From NCBI RefSeq assembly GCF_000024205.1, contig NC_013216.1, forward strand, positions 1-64,000: 64,000 nt of DNA. The letters are read 5' to 3'. Numbering within the stretch: position 1 is the stretch's first letter; every line of letters begins with the position of its first letter. Shown in pieces: positions 54,124 through 64,000 of this stretch. The notes under the pieces are model-generated. The model was not told where the DNA came from. It did not search any database and saw only the letters and a program-made list of their open reading frames with translations. Source of the stretch: Desulfofarcimen acetoxidans DSM 771 (GTDB lineage Bacteria > Bacillota > Desulfotomaculia > Desulfotomaculales > Desulfofarciminaceae). Both the position numbers and the translations under genes were made by a program.

Positions 54124-56735
54124 AGCCCAACCTCCTCTATTAAATCATTATTGTAAACAGGAAAATCCAGTTGAAAGGTAGTTCCTCCTTTTTCATTTGT
54201 CCTGAGTGAAATCTGCCCATGGAAAGATGTTATTATGGTATGGGCAATAGAAAGTCCCAAACCCATACCCTGTCCCACTTCCTTGGTAGTAAAAAAAGGT
54301 TCGAAAATTTTCTCTTGTAAATCTGTTGGCACTCCGCTGCCATTATCACTTATTTCCAGAATAATATATCTTTCAGAACGTGTGGTAATGAGTATTTCTT
54401 TATCTATTTGTCTACTGTTATTAAGTGCCTGTATGGCGTTAACCAGCAGGATGACAATCACCTCTTCCAGTCCAAAATTTTCTCCGGAAAGCGGCGGCAA
54501 TGGGTTTTGTAATATATTTCGCAATTTAATATTGGATGCCAGCAATTGAGCATGCATTGTAACTATAGCTTTTTCTACAGCGCTGTTGAGATTGCAGGGG
54601 TAGAGATTTGGGGGTGATTCATGTCGAACCAGAGCCTTCATACGTCTAATAATCAAGCTGATGCGATCTGCTTGAGCAGAGATGTTTTTCAGTCCATCAA
54701 TTAGTTCATTCTCGTCAAGAGTTCCGTTTCGATCATGCCAAAACAGCAACCCGTCCACCATAATTTTTAGGGAGTTCAGTGGTTGGTTGATTTCATGGGC
54801 AATGCCTGCTGTCATAGTGGCAAGGGAAGCCATGGTTTGCAGCCTTTCCGCCTGCTGACGGGCTTCTTGTAATTCAGCTTCCGCACGCTTGCGCTCTGTA
54901 ATATCTCGGATTACAGACAGGATTACTTTTTTGCCGTTTAAGGTAAATAAATGAGATGCCGCTTCAACCGGTATTTTTTGACCGGTTTTAGTAATGTGTA
55001 TTACTTCAAAGGTCAAGTGTTTCCGGTTTAAAATAATATTTAGAATATTTGGCAGTAATCGACGGCTTTCCGGAGCATAAATATCAGCCAGTGACAATTG
55101 CGTCAGTTCTTCACGGGTATAGCCCAGGCGGCGGCAGACAGCGTCATTAACTTCTATAATGCTTTCGAAAGAGTTATTGCCTGAAATCCCATGTAATAAT
55201 ATGGCATCATTTGTATTGTTAAACAGTGCCCTGTATTTTCTTTCGCTTTGCTGGAGGGCCGTCTCAGCTTGCAAACGTTCAATTATTTCCTGCTTAAGCT
55301 GCTCATTGCTCTTTTTTAGTGCCAAGGTGCGCTTATAAACCATATTTTCCAGTTGCTCCTGGTATGTGGTCAACCTGTGTTCCATTTCCTTGCGCATGGT
55401 GATATTCCGGCAAATTACCAGTACTGATTCCACTTCGCCCTGCGGTGAATTTTCAGGTATCAGGCGTGATTCAAAATGTTTTTGTTTATCGGCTAACTGG
55501 TAGTAAAATTCTATAATGTGGTTTTTGCCGGTCATAAATACCTTTTCCAATGCTCTGTTCCATATATGTACCTGTTCTTCCGGCATATCCAGATCACGAT
55601 TGGTTTTTCCGATAAAGCAGTTTTGATGAAGTCCGGTTGCCTGCGTTACGGCCGGATTTACATAAAGGTATCTCAGGTTGCGATCGAAGCGGGAAATTAT
55701 ATCCGGAATATTTTCTAAGAGCGTCGTTAATTCCTGTTTACTTTGTTGCAGCTGTTTTTCTGTCCGTTTGAGATCAGTTATATCATGCATGATGGCAATC
55801 AGGCATTGTTCACCGCCAAAATTGATAAGCTCTATGGAGAGCAAGCCAGTATGCAGTTCACGTGCTTTAGTAAAGTAATTAACCTCCAAGTTTTTTACAT
55901 AACCTTGTTCATTTAACAGCTGCGCTACTATATCACGATCGCAGGGGTCATTCCAGGCACCAATTTCAAGCGCGGTGCGGCCGATAATTTCTTCCCGGCT
56001 GTAACCATGCAATCTAACGAAAGAATCATTAATTTCCATGTAGCGACCGTCCTTTAAGGTAGAAATGGACATAATGACCGGGCTGGCGTGGAAGGCTTTA
56101 TTAAATTTCTCTTCCGAATGGAGGAGTTCTTTAATTTTAGTATTTAAATCCAAATTAGCCTGACGTAATTGATCTTCTACCTGTTTGCGCACAGTTATAT
56201 CGCGAATAATGGAATGATAGTATTTTTTCCTACCGGCAATAATCGGGCGGGAACTAATTTCTACAGGAAATGTGGAGCCATCTTTTCGTTGATGAACTGT
56301 TTCATAAATATAACCGTGATAAGAATCTATCTTTTTGCATATTTCATTAAATTGAGGACATTTATTATGATCAATTAAATCATGAAATTTCATCTTAAGA
56401 AATTCTTTGTGGGAATAGCCATATGTTTTGATGGCTTTATCATTGATTTCGATAAAATTAAAATCACAGTCAAACAAAAACAATATATCATTAGCATATT
56501 TTAACAATACATTCTTCATTGACAGTGGGTAAAACTTATAAATTTGCTCTGGAAAGACCAGGTAAATTATTAGGCTGATAAAAGTAACTATTAAGAGAAT
56601 AATGATCGGGTAATACGAGTTAATCATAATATTATTTTGTTGACTGTGATAATTTAATAAATCGGTTAGCATGATCCCCGCGATGAGTAATAAAAAAACA
56701 ATCATGTAAATTAGAGGGAATTTGAATCTTGACAT
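54120..56735 (-). CDS. Membrane multi-PAS sensor histidine kinase
   Basis: A protein of about 871 residues with two N-terminal membrane helices and four PAS domains separated by short coiled coils. A HisKA domain with His647 in TAGIAHEINQPLNSLK is followed by an HATPase_c domain (VNAIQALNN, ISDNGSGVP, FFTTKEVGQGMGLGLSIAHTII). The architecture resembles NtrB/AtoS-type partners of NtrC regulators, and the regulator gene follows with a four-base overlap. ATG at 56735 after GGTGG is preferred over the GTG at 56750. The first PAS is almost identical to that of the GGDEF-EAL protein downstream. Confidence 0.94.
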   Translation of the reverse strand: MSRFKFPLIYMIVFLLLIAGIMLTDLLNYHSQQNNIMINSYYPIIILLIVTFISLIIYLVFPEQIYKFYPLSMKNVLLKYANDILFLFDCDFNFIEINDKAIKTYGYSHKEFLKMKFHDLIDHNKCPQFNEICKKIDSYHGYIYETVHQRKDGSTFPVEISSRPIIAGRKKYYHSIIRDITVRKQVEDQLRQANLDLNTKIKELLHSEEKFNKAFHASPVIMSISTLKDGRYMEINDSFVRLHGYSREEIIGRTALEIGAWNDPCDRDIVAQLLNEQGYVKNLEVNYFTKARELHTGLLSIELINFGGEQCLIAIMHDITDLKRTEKQLQQSKQELTTLLENIPDIISRFDRNLRYLYVNPAVTQATGLHQNCFIGKTNRDLDMPEEQVHIWNRALEKVFMTGKNHIIEFYYQLADKQKHFESRLIPENSPQGEVESVLVICRNITMRKEMEHRLTTYQEQLENMVYKRTLALKKSNEQLKQEIIERLQAETALQQSERKYRALFNNTNDAILLHGISGNNSFESIIEVNDAVCRRLGYTREELTQLSLADIYAPESRRLLPNILNIILNRKHLTFEVIHITKTGQKIPVEAASHLFTLNGKKVILSVIRDITERKRAEAELQEARQQAERLQTMASLATMTAGIAHEINQPLNSLKIMVDGLLFWHDRNGTLDENELIDGLKNISAQADRISLIIRRMKALVRHESPPNLYPCNLNSAVEKAIVTMHAQLLASNIKLRNILQNPLPPLSGENFGLEEVIVILLVNAIQALNNSRQIDKEILITTRSERYIILEISDNGSGVPTDLQEKIFEPFFTTKEVGQGMGLGLSIAHTIITSFHGQISLRTNEKGGTTFQLDFPVYNNDLIEEVGL

Positions 56736-57040
56736 TGTAATCCACCACACTTATTTTCTGAATCATATCGTAACATGTCATTTTTCTTTTAATTGGATTA
56801 TACTAAAATAAATTGCTGTTGGAAATATGGATCATTTGCTATATAAGGGTTTAATAGCGGTTATCGCTAGTTAAGCAGGTTATCCGACAAAATGATAACA
56901 TCTGTACATTAAAGTAAATAATTATATTAAATGTTTTAATTGTTTCAATAGATAGAAAATTTGTTGCAATAATTATTTTAATTTTAAAAAATATGATAAA
57001 ATCTGTACTACAGCATAATTGACTGGAGAGGGCGGATAAA
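56736..57040 (+). other. Divergent intergenic region
   Basis: About 300 A+T-rich bases between the kinase gene (minus) and the DUF1934 gene (plus). It must hold both promoters; a TATAAG at 56841 and a GATAAAATCTGTACTACA segment near 56994 are the only hints. No RNA or repeat seen. Confidence 0.4.
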
Positions 57041-57463
57041 ATGCGTAAAGAGGTGTTGGTGACTGTGCGTGGGACTCAGACCAATGATTTTGGGGAGCAA
57101 GATACTATTGAACTGGTAACTATGGGCAGTTACTATTTAAAGAACAGCAGTTACTATATCGTTTATAACGAAACAGAATTATCAGGCATGGAAGGGACTG
57201 TGACCTCGGTTAAGGCGGAAGCGGATAAAGTGACTGTTAACCGAATGGGTACTTCTGAAATGAAGCATGTTTTTGAGGAAGGAGTACCGGATGAGGGGAG
57301 TTATGTTACACCCTTTGGCCAGTTATTCACCAGTGTTTTCCCAAGGAAAGTGGAGGTTGACTTGACAGACGTTGGGGGAAGTATTAATCTGGAGTATGAA
57401 TTAGCATTAGACAGGCAGAGAATAGGCTATAATGAATTATGTATTACTGTCAAGGAGGTCTAA
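57041..57463 (+). CDS. DUF1934 beta-barrel protein (YwiB-like)
   Basis: A 140-residue DUF1934 protein, a calycin-like beta barrel of unknown function: EVLVTVRGTQTNDFGEQDTIELVTMGSYYLKNSSYYIVYNETELSGMEGT, then GGSINLEYELALDRQRIGYNELCITV. It is found just upstream of argS in B. subtilis (ywiB) and many Firmicutes, as here (seven bases apart). ATG follows GGAGAGGGCGG. Confidence 0.9.
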   Translation: MRKEVLVTVRGTQTNDFGEQDTIELVTMGSYYLKNSSYYIVYNETELSGMEGTVTSVKAEADKVTVNRMGTSEMKHVFEEGVPDEGSYVTPFGQLFTSVFPRKVEVDLTDVGGSINLEYELALDRQRIGYNELCITVKEV

Positions 57464-57470
57464 CGGTTAG

Positions 57471-59183
57471 ATGGGCGGAATGGTAAATGAGGTACGGGTT
57501 AATTTAAAGAGAATTTTGGAGTGTGCTTTCAAGGATATTAATAATAACGGTATTTTTCATGCAGACAAGCTTCCTGAATTTGTAGTGGAAGTTCCAAGGG
57601 AAAAAGGGCACGGCGATTTTGCCTCCAACCTGGCTATGATGCTGGCAAAGCCGGCCCGTATGGCACCACGCCGGATTGCTGAAATATTTGTTGAACATTT
57701 AAATGAAGAGATAAAATCGGACAAACAAGACGGCAGTTTCATTTTACTGGATCGTGTGGAAGTAGCGGGTCCTGGTTTTATAAATTTTTATTTAAACCCG
57801 GCCTGGGTTTATGAAACCCTGCGTATTATAGAAACCGAGGGCAATGATTATGGCCGGGTAATGCTTGGCTCAGGTAAAAAAGTGCAGGTGGAATTTGTTA
57901 GTGCCAATCCAACCGGTCTTCTTCATATGGGTAATGCCAGGGGAGCGGCCTTGGGTGATTGTCTGGCCAGTCTCTTGGATTTTGCCGGTTACCAGGTGAC
58001 CAGAGAGTTTTATGTTAACGATGCAGGCAATCAGATTGAGAATTTCGGGCTGACTCTGGAAGCCCGCTATTTGCAGTTATTAGGCCAGGATTGTCCTGTT
58101 CCGGAAGACGGTTATCACGGGTTGGATATTATCCAAACTATGCAGGGTTTTGTTGACAAATACGGAAACAAGTTTTTAAGTGCGCCGGGAAAAGTACGTC
58201 GTATGGTAATGATAAACTATGCTCTGGAAGAAAAGTTAAGAGAGATCAGGAACACTCTGTTTGATTTCGGGGTCAGATACGATGTCTGGTTTTCCGAGAA
58301 GGACTTGCATGAATCAGGCGCTGTTAATGAAGCTGTAGCGATATTAAAAGAAAAGGGCCATATCTATGAAAAGGAAGGGGCCTTGTGGTTTAAGGCCACG
58401 GAATTTGGTGTGGAAAAAGATGAGGTGGTTGTCCGTTCAAACGGGGTGCCTACTTATTTTGCGGCGGATATCGCTTATCATAAGAATAAGTTCGATAGGG
58501 GTTTTGACCGTGTGATAAACATTTGGGGTGCTGATCATCACGGGCATGTCAGCAGAGTAAAAGGTGCGGTTGAGGCTATTGGTTATGATCCGGAGTCTTT
58601 AGATATTATACTAATGCAGCTGGTCAGGCTGTTCAGAGGGACTGAAATTGTGCGTATGTCCAAACGCACCGGTCAATTTGTCACGCTTGATGAGTTAATA
58701 GAAGAAGTTGGCCGTGATGTGGCCCGTTATTTCTTTGTTATGCGCAGTGCCGACAGTCACCTGGATTTTGATTTGGAACTGGCTAAATCACAGTCTAATG
58801 AAAACCCGGTATACTATATTCAATATGCCCACGCCCGTATCTGCAGCATCCTCAGGCAATTAGACGAGCAGGGAGGCAGGCTGCCGCAGGCCGGTGCGGT
58901 GGATCTAGCCTTGCTTAAAGAAGAGATTGAATTGGATTTAATTCGTAAGATGGCGGATTTCCCTGAGGAAATAGCTTCCGCCGCGGAAAGTTTGGCCCCG
59001 CACCGCCTGGCTCGCTACGTGCATGAGTTGGCCGGTTTGCTGCACAGTTTTTATAACAGCCACCGTGTGATTGTGGATGATGCCGCTTTGTCTGAAGCAA
59101 GGTTAGTACTGGTAATGAGTGTGAAGACTGTGATTAAAAATGCTTTGTCTCTCCTGGGCATAGCCGCCCCGGAAAAAATGTAG
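57471..59183 (+). CDS. argS: Arginyl-tRNA synthetase
   Basis: ArgS charges tRNA-Arg. The 570-residue product has the N-terminal Add-1 domain, the HIGH-type motif as FVSANPTGLLHMGNARG (HMGN), the catalytic IWGADHHGHVSRV, the KMSKS-type VRMSKRTG and the C-terminal DALR anticodon domain. ATG at 57471 lies about 12 bases after GGAGG; ATG 57480 is an alternative. It ends in UAG, with a second in-frame UAG four codons on. Confidence 0.96.
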   Translation: MGGMVNEVRVNLKRILECAFKDINNNGIFHADKLPEFVVEVPREKGHGDFASNLAMMLAKPARMAPRRIAEIFVEHLNEEIKSDKQDGSFILLDRVEVAGPGFINFYLNPAWVYETLRIIETEGNDYGRVMLGSGKKVQVEFVSANPTGLLHMGNARGAALGDCLASLLDFAGYQVTREFYVNDAGNQIENFGLTLEARYLQLLGQDCPVPEDGYHGLDIIQTMQGFVDKYGNKFLSAPGKVRRMVMINYALEEKLREIRNTLFDFGVRYDVWFSEKDLHESGAVNEAVAILKEKGHIYEKEGALWFKATEFGVEKDEVVVRSNGVPTYFAADIAYHKNKFDRGFDRVINIWGADHHGHVSRVKGAVEAIGYDPESLDIILMQLVRLFRGTEIVRMSKRTGQFVTLDELIEEVGRDVARYFFVMRSADSHLDFDLELAKSQSNENPVYYIQYAHARICSILRQLDEQGGRLPQAGAVDLALLKEEIELDLIRKMADFPEEIASAAESLAPHRLARYVHELAGLLHSFYNSHRVIVDDAALSEARLVLVMSVKTVIKNALSLLGIAAPEKM

Positions 59184-59196
59184 GGAGGGTAGCAGT

Positions 59197-59370
59197 TTGA
59201 ATTTAAAAGAGATATTGATGTCGACAGCCAGCGGTTTTGTTGTCGGCATACTGTTTGCACGGGTAAAGCTGCCGGTTCCCGCTCCCCCCACATTGTCCGG
59301 TGTAATGGGCGTTGTAGGTATGTTTTTAGGTTATATCCTGGCTGTACGGGTTATGGGTTGGGGCAAATAA
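59197..59370 (+). CDS. XapX-domain small membrane protein (DUF1427)
   Basis: A 57-residue protein from TTG after AGGGAGGG: MNLKEILMSTASGFVVGILF, then VPAPPTLSGVMGVVGMFLGY. Two short hydrophobic helices with the P-x-P-x-L-x-G-x-x-G core typify XapX proteins, whose role is unknown. It follows argS by 13 bases and likely shares its transcript. Confidence 0.82.
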   Translation: MNLKEILMSTASGFVVGILFARVKLPVPAPPTLSGVMGVVGMFLGYILAVRVMGWGK

Positions 59371-59373
59371 TGC

Positions 59374-59401
59374 TTGACATAGGCAAGCTGTGACATATAA
59401 A
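59374..59401 (+). promoter_or_regulatory. Promoter of pyrG
   Basis: TTGACA (59374-59379), 16-base spacer, TATAAA (59396-59401). Confidence 0.65.
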
Positions 59402-59416
59402 ATGTATGAGTGTTAA

Positions 59417-61054
<1,638 letters not shown>

Positions 61055-61060
61055 AAACTA

Positions 61061-61092
61061 AAGCTCCGGTCATTACAGCCGGGGCTTCTTTT
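61061..61092 (+). terminator. Terminator after pyrG
   Basis: AAGCTCCGG/CCGGGGCTT stem (one T-G pair) with TCTTTTG. Confidence 0.8.
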
Positions 61093-61093
61093 G

Positions 61094-61243
61094 TACTCTG
61101 GAAAATTATGCTTGTGATAAATTTGGGGATGAGTCATTATTTAATGTAAGCAAATTAATATTGCATAAAGATGGTTGGTGCTGCATAATTTTCGACGAGT
61201 ACGAGTGCCTATGGCTGCTCGAAAGTCGCCTTAGGCGACTTTC
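61094..61243 (+). ncRNA. Candidate structured RNA element, copy 2 (upstream of spo0F)
   Basis: TACTC (61094-61098) pairs with GAGTA (61197-61201) and GAAAATTATGC (61101-61111) with GCATAATTTTC (61183-61193). The conserved strand GAGTGCCTATGGCTGC follows, then a perfect hairpin GAAAGTCGCC-TTA-GGCGACTTTC (61221-61243). The same order is found before amtB (34475-34594). Inner loop lengths differ (about 71 against 41 bases). The surrounding 295-base gap has no gene. Confidence 0.6.
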
Positions 61244-61349
61244 TTGAAATATTTATTTGTGTTCTGGAGGAATTTCCTTCTTTTGCGCGAACAAATAGTT
61301 AAAGGTATATTCTTTCAGCAAAGTTTTGGTGCTAGGGGGTTATGTTCCG

Positions 61350-61751
61350 TTGGGAGATTGCGATCTTTTGATTGTTGATGATCAACCGGGAATTCGTAGA
61401 TTGCTTTACGAAGTACTCAGTGAAGACGGTTATCGTGTTGAGGCTGTTGCCGGAGGTCGAGAGGCCATAGATAAAGCTGTATTATTAAGGCCCCGTCTTA
61501 TTTTGCTGGATATGAAAATGCCCGGTATGAACGGGTTGGAAACCCTGATCGAATTAAACAAGGTTTACAAGGATGCCACAGCGGTTATTTTGATGACTGC
61601 ATACGGTGAGCTGGAGATAGTCATGCAAGCTCAAAAATTAGGTGTGAACCACTACATTAATAAACCGTTTGATTTAGAAGATATACGTGCGTTAATCAAA
61701 TCCTTAATTCCTGATGGGGCAGAAATTGATCGTTCGCGTGATATTGTATGA
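61350..61751 (+). CDS. spo0F: Spo0F-type single-domain response regulator
   Basis: A 133-residue receiver without output domain, between pyrG and fba exactly as spo0F is in Bacilli. It has the acidic pair in LLIVDDQPGIRRLL, the phospho-acceptor Asp in LLDMKMPGMNGLE, the Thr of LMTAYGE and the Lys of NKPFD. TTG at 61350 lies nine bases after AGGGGGT and opens the domain; a longer frame to 61326 has no support. As a phosphorelay intermediate it may pair with the Spo0B-like protein at 51719-52324; that link is inferred. Confidence 0.88.
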   Translation: MGDCDLLIVDDQPGIRRLLYEVLSEDGYRVEAVAGGREAIDKAVLLRPRLILLDMKMPGMNGLETLIELNKVYKDATAVILMTAYGELEIVMQAQKLGVNHYINKPFDLEDIRALIKSLIPDGAEIDRSRDIV

Positions 61752-61853
61752 ATTTTAAAGTTTTATTTTATGTTAAAGGATTTCTCCGCGTGAATAGCGA
61801 AATCATTTCTTGAACAGGTTTTTTGCTGGTCTATATTTTAGGAGGGTAAAACA

Positions 61854-62534
61854 ATGTTGATAGCCACTGACAGGGTGCTGGCCATGCGCTGCCCGGTATG
61901 TGGAAAATTGGAATATCACAACTTATCCCGTTTTTGGTTTTCTGATTATGAAGCTGTTCAGGTAATCTGTTCTTGCGGAGCGGTGAAGTTAGTTGTTGAG
62001 CCTAAAAGGGATTCTAAGTTTTGGCACATAAGTGTTTCTTGTGTTGTATGCGAAGATATGCATCTGCACAGAATTTCTCGTAAGAACTTGTGGCATGGGA
62101 ATAAAGTGATTTGCTTATTCTGTCATGATACGGGCCTTGAATTGGGTTACTGGGGAACTATATTGGAGGTAGAAGGTGTATTATCTGAAAAGGATGATGA
62201 GATAGCTACATTATTGAATGAGATTACAAAAGATGACTACTTTATTAATTCTGAAATAATGTATGAAGTAATTAATTGTTTGCATGATATAGCTGATCGA
62301 GGTTTCTTATATTGTCAGTGCGGCAATAATGATATAGAGTTGGATATATTCCCGGAACGATTGGAATTGCACTGCAAGGGCTGTGACAGTATTAATATTA
62401 TTTATGCGGAAAATGAAGACGATTTAAAATTTATTCGACAGATAGACAAAATTGAGCTGCCAAGGAATGGCTTCAAATTTCTTGATTCCTTGGACAGTGT
62501 AAAAAACAAAAAAAACCGGCGCAGGCGTAAATAA
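61854..62534 (+). CDS. Cysteine-rich protein of unknown function
   Basis: A 226-residue protein I cannot assign. It has four CxC/CxxC knuckles: CPVC, CSCG, CVVC, CLFC, then CQCG and CKGC in the C-terminal part, so it probably binds several zinc ions in a tandem zinc-ribbon layout. The last residues KNKKNRRRRK are very basic and could bind nucleic acid. ATG follows GGAGGG. It lies between the Spo0F-type gene and fba, a sporulation/glycolysis neighbourhood. Confidence 0.75.
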   Translation: MLIATDRVLAMRCPVCGKLEYHNLSRFWFSDYEAVQVICSCGAVKLVVEPKRDSKFWHISVSCVVCEDMHLHRISRKNLWHGNKVICLFCHDTGLELGYWGTILEVEGVLSEKDDEIATLLNEITKDDYFINSEIMYEVINCLHDIADRGFLYCQCGNNDIELDIFPERLELHCKGCDSINIIYAENEDDLKFIRQIDKIELPRNGFKFLDSLDSVKNKKNRRRRK

Positions 62535-62599
62535 TTCATATTGTCTAATAGATAGGGAATAATTATAAATACTTGATTCTATGGGGAGTGTGTAACTGT

Positions 62600-63454
62600 A
62601 TGGGATTGGTTCCAATAGATGTGCTTTTAAAAAAGGCTGATGCGGAAGGCTACGCAGTAGGCGCTTTTAACTGTAACAATATGGAGATAGTTCAAGCAAT
62701 TGCAGCGGCGGCCGAAGCGGAAAAATCTCCTGTAATAATGCAGGCCAGCCAGGGAGCAATTAAGTATGCGGGTTTAGAGTATATTGCCGCTATGGCAAAG
62801 CTGGCTGCCGATTCCGTGAGTGTTCCTGTGGCGCTGCATATCGATCACGGCACCAGCTTTGAGCAAGTGATGAAGTGTATCAGGGCGGGCTTTAGTTCTG
62901 TTATGATTGACGGATCAAAACTGCCGTTGGAGCAAAATATAGCACTTACTAAAAAAGTGTTGGATGTGGCTCATGCTGTAGGTGTGTCTGTAGAGGCTGA
63001 GTTGGGTAAAATAGGCGGCACAGAAGATGATATTACTGTGGATGAAAAAGAAGCGATGTTTACAGACCCTCTGGAAGCAGAACGTTTTGTCCGGGAAACT
63101 TCTGTAGATGCCCTGGCTGTAGCTATCGGTACGGCGCATGGTGTATATAAGGGAGAACCCAAGCTTGATTTCGACAGGCTGAAAAAGATTAAGGAACTGG
63201 TCAAGATACCTATTGTTTTGCACGGTTCTTCGGGTGTTCCTGATGATGCTATCCGGGAAGCTGTAAGTTTGGGAGTCGGTAAAATAAACATTGATACAAA
63301 CATAAGGGAAGCTTTTGTTTATAAAGTTCGTGAGGTTGCGGCGGCCAAGCCGGATGAAATTGACCCGCGTCAAATTTTGGGTCCCGCGAGGGAAGCAGCT
63401 ATAGAAATAATTCGCGAAAAAATTAGATTGTTTGGCAGTTCCGGTAAGGCATAA
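62600..63454 (+). CDS. fba: Fructose-bisphosphate aldolase, class II
   Basis: Class II zinc aldolase of glycolysis and gluconeogenesis. The 284-residue product has [20 protein letters not shown], the zinc ligands and signature in [51 protein letters not shown] and [10 protein letters not shown], and the substrate-binding [10 protein letters not shown]. The ATG at 62600 fits the domain start and lies 11 bases after GGGGAG. A transaldolase gene follows, the same order as in Bacilli. Confidence 0.96.
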   Translation: MGLVPIDVLLKKADAEGYAVGAFNCNNMEIVQAIAAAAEAEKSPVIMQASQGAIKYAGLEYIAAMAKLAADSVSVPVALHIDHGTSFEQVMKCIRAGFSSVMIDGSKLPLEQNIALTKKVLDVAHAVGVSVEAELGKIGGTEDDITVDEKEAMFTDPLEAERFVRETSVDALAVAIGTAHGVYKGEPKLDFDRLKKIKELVKIPIVLHGSSGVPDDAIREAVSLGVGKINIDTNIREAFVYKVREVAAAKPDEIDPRQILGPAREAAIEIIREKIRLFGSSGKA

Positions 63455-63465
63455 AAAAGGTGGTG

Positions 63466-64000
63466 TTGGAAATAAAACTTTTTTTGGATACGGCAAATGT
63501 GGAGGAAATAAGAGATGCTTATTCACTGGGTGTTATTTCCGGTGTAACTACTAATCCGTCTTTAATTGCCTTGGAGGGGCGGGATTTTGTCCAGGTTGTG
63601 CGCGAGATTGCCTCCATTGTAGACGGGCCAATCAGTGCCGAGGCTGTAAGCCTGGAAGCCGCGCCTATGATTGAGGAAGCCAGGCAGTTATCCTCTATTC
63701 ATCCTAATATAGTAGTAAAGATACCCATGACAGCAGAAGGTTTAAAAGCCGTCAAAGAGTTATCATCCCAGGGAATTAAAACAAATGTAACACTTATTTT
63801 TTCGGCTAATCAGGCACTGCTGGCAGCATTGGCCGGTGCATCGTATGTAAGCCCTTTTGTTGGCCGTTTGGATGACATAGGTTATAACGGCATGCAGCTG
63901 ATAGAGGAAATTATGGCGATTTTTAATCAGTACGGTTTGATTGCGGAAGTTATAGCTGCCAGCGTCCGGCATCCCATGCATGTTATTGATGCGGCCAAGT
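63466..64000 (+). CDS. tal: Transaldolase of the TalC/FSA type, partial (cut by window end)
   Basis: The first 178 codons of a small transaldolase: [27 protein letters not shown], the Schiff-base lysine in [45 protein letters not shown] and [13 protein letters not shown]. About 35-40 residues are missing. The start TTG at 63466 lies very close to AAGGTGG, so start spacing is tight. Downstream of fba by 11 bases, likely co-transcribed. Confidence 0.92.
   Translation, partial: MEIKLFLDTANVEEIRDAYSLGVISGVTTNPSLIALEGRDFVQVVREIASIVDGPISAEAVSLEAAPMIEEARQLSSIHPNIVVKIPMTAEGLKAVKELSSQGIKTNVTLIFSANQALLAALAGASYVSPFVGRLDDIGYNGMQLIEEIMAIFNQYGLIAEVIAASVRHPMHVIDAAK

Overview
The window starts at the first codon of dnaA and follows the Bacillus-type origin order dnaA-dnaN-S4 protein-recF-remB-gyrB-gyrA. 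Low G+C, strong Shine-Dalgarno sites, many TTG/GTG starts, a T-box leader, spore genes (sleB-ypeB, a Spo0F-type regulator, a Spo0B-like protein) and a bacterial split pyrrolysyl-tRNA synthetase point to an anaerobic, spore-forming Firmicute of the Desulfotomaculum/Peptococcaceae group. A Desulfofarcimen (Desulfotomaculum) acetoxidans-like organism is my guess; that name is inference.

Layout. 1-9.0 kb: replication genes. 9.4-15.5 kb: a small protein, an FAD oxidoreductase behind a structured leader, purA, tRNA-Lys and tRNA-Glu, recQ, tRNA-Gly. 15.6-20.5 kb: a decayed island beside tRNA-Gly, with a broken tyrosine recombinase, a three-gene module that looks like a toxin-antitoxin-chaperone (TAC) defence system (ADP-ribosyltransferase-like protein, small antitoxin candidate, SecB-like chaperone), a broken membrane gene, a Uma2 nuclease and a DUF1848 protein. 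20.9-23.7 kb: an HTH-molybdate-binding-type regulator, an LrgA/LrgB pair and an Lrp/AsnC regulator.

24-36.8 kb is the most unusual region: a complete methylamine/pyrrolysine system. A corrinoid methyltransferase (MtbA/MtaA type), corrinoid protein MtmC and monomethylamine methyltransferase MtmB form an operon. MtmB has an in-frame UAG at codon 203, where MtmB carries pyrrolysine. Next come the CUA suppressor tRNA gene pylT, a reductive activator of corrinoid proteins, and pylSc-pylB-pylC-pylD-pylSn, then amtB-glnB. The promoter and attenuator-like leader of the mtm operon recurs before amtB, and the hairpin plus 3' half of pylT recurs after glnB. This suggests an old segmental duplication in which the second copy now carries ammonium-transport genes. 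Methyl transfer from monomethylamine releases ammonium, so co-regulation with amtB-glnB makes sense.

36.8-41.5 kb: small proteins, a DUF45 metallopeptidase, SdpR/SdpI-like genes and the germination pair sleB-ypeB. 41.5-49.2 kb: a T-box-controlled aminotransferase, a phenylacetate-CoA ligase and iorAB (2-oxoacid/aromatic amino acid catabolism), split by a degenerate IS607-type element with a truncated tnpA, an intact-length tnpB-like gene and a structured 3' region. 49.4-56.7 kb, minus strand: a GGDEF-EAL protein, a Spo0B-like protein, and a PAS histidine kinase with an NtrC-type regulator; the kinase and the GGDEF-EAL protein share a duplicated membrane-PAS sensor. 57-64 kb: DUF1934-argS-XapX, pyrG, a structured RNA candidate also found before amtB, the Spo0F-type regulator, a cysteine-rich unknown, fba and the start of a transaldolase gene cut by the window end.
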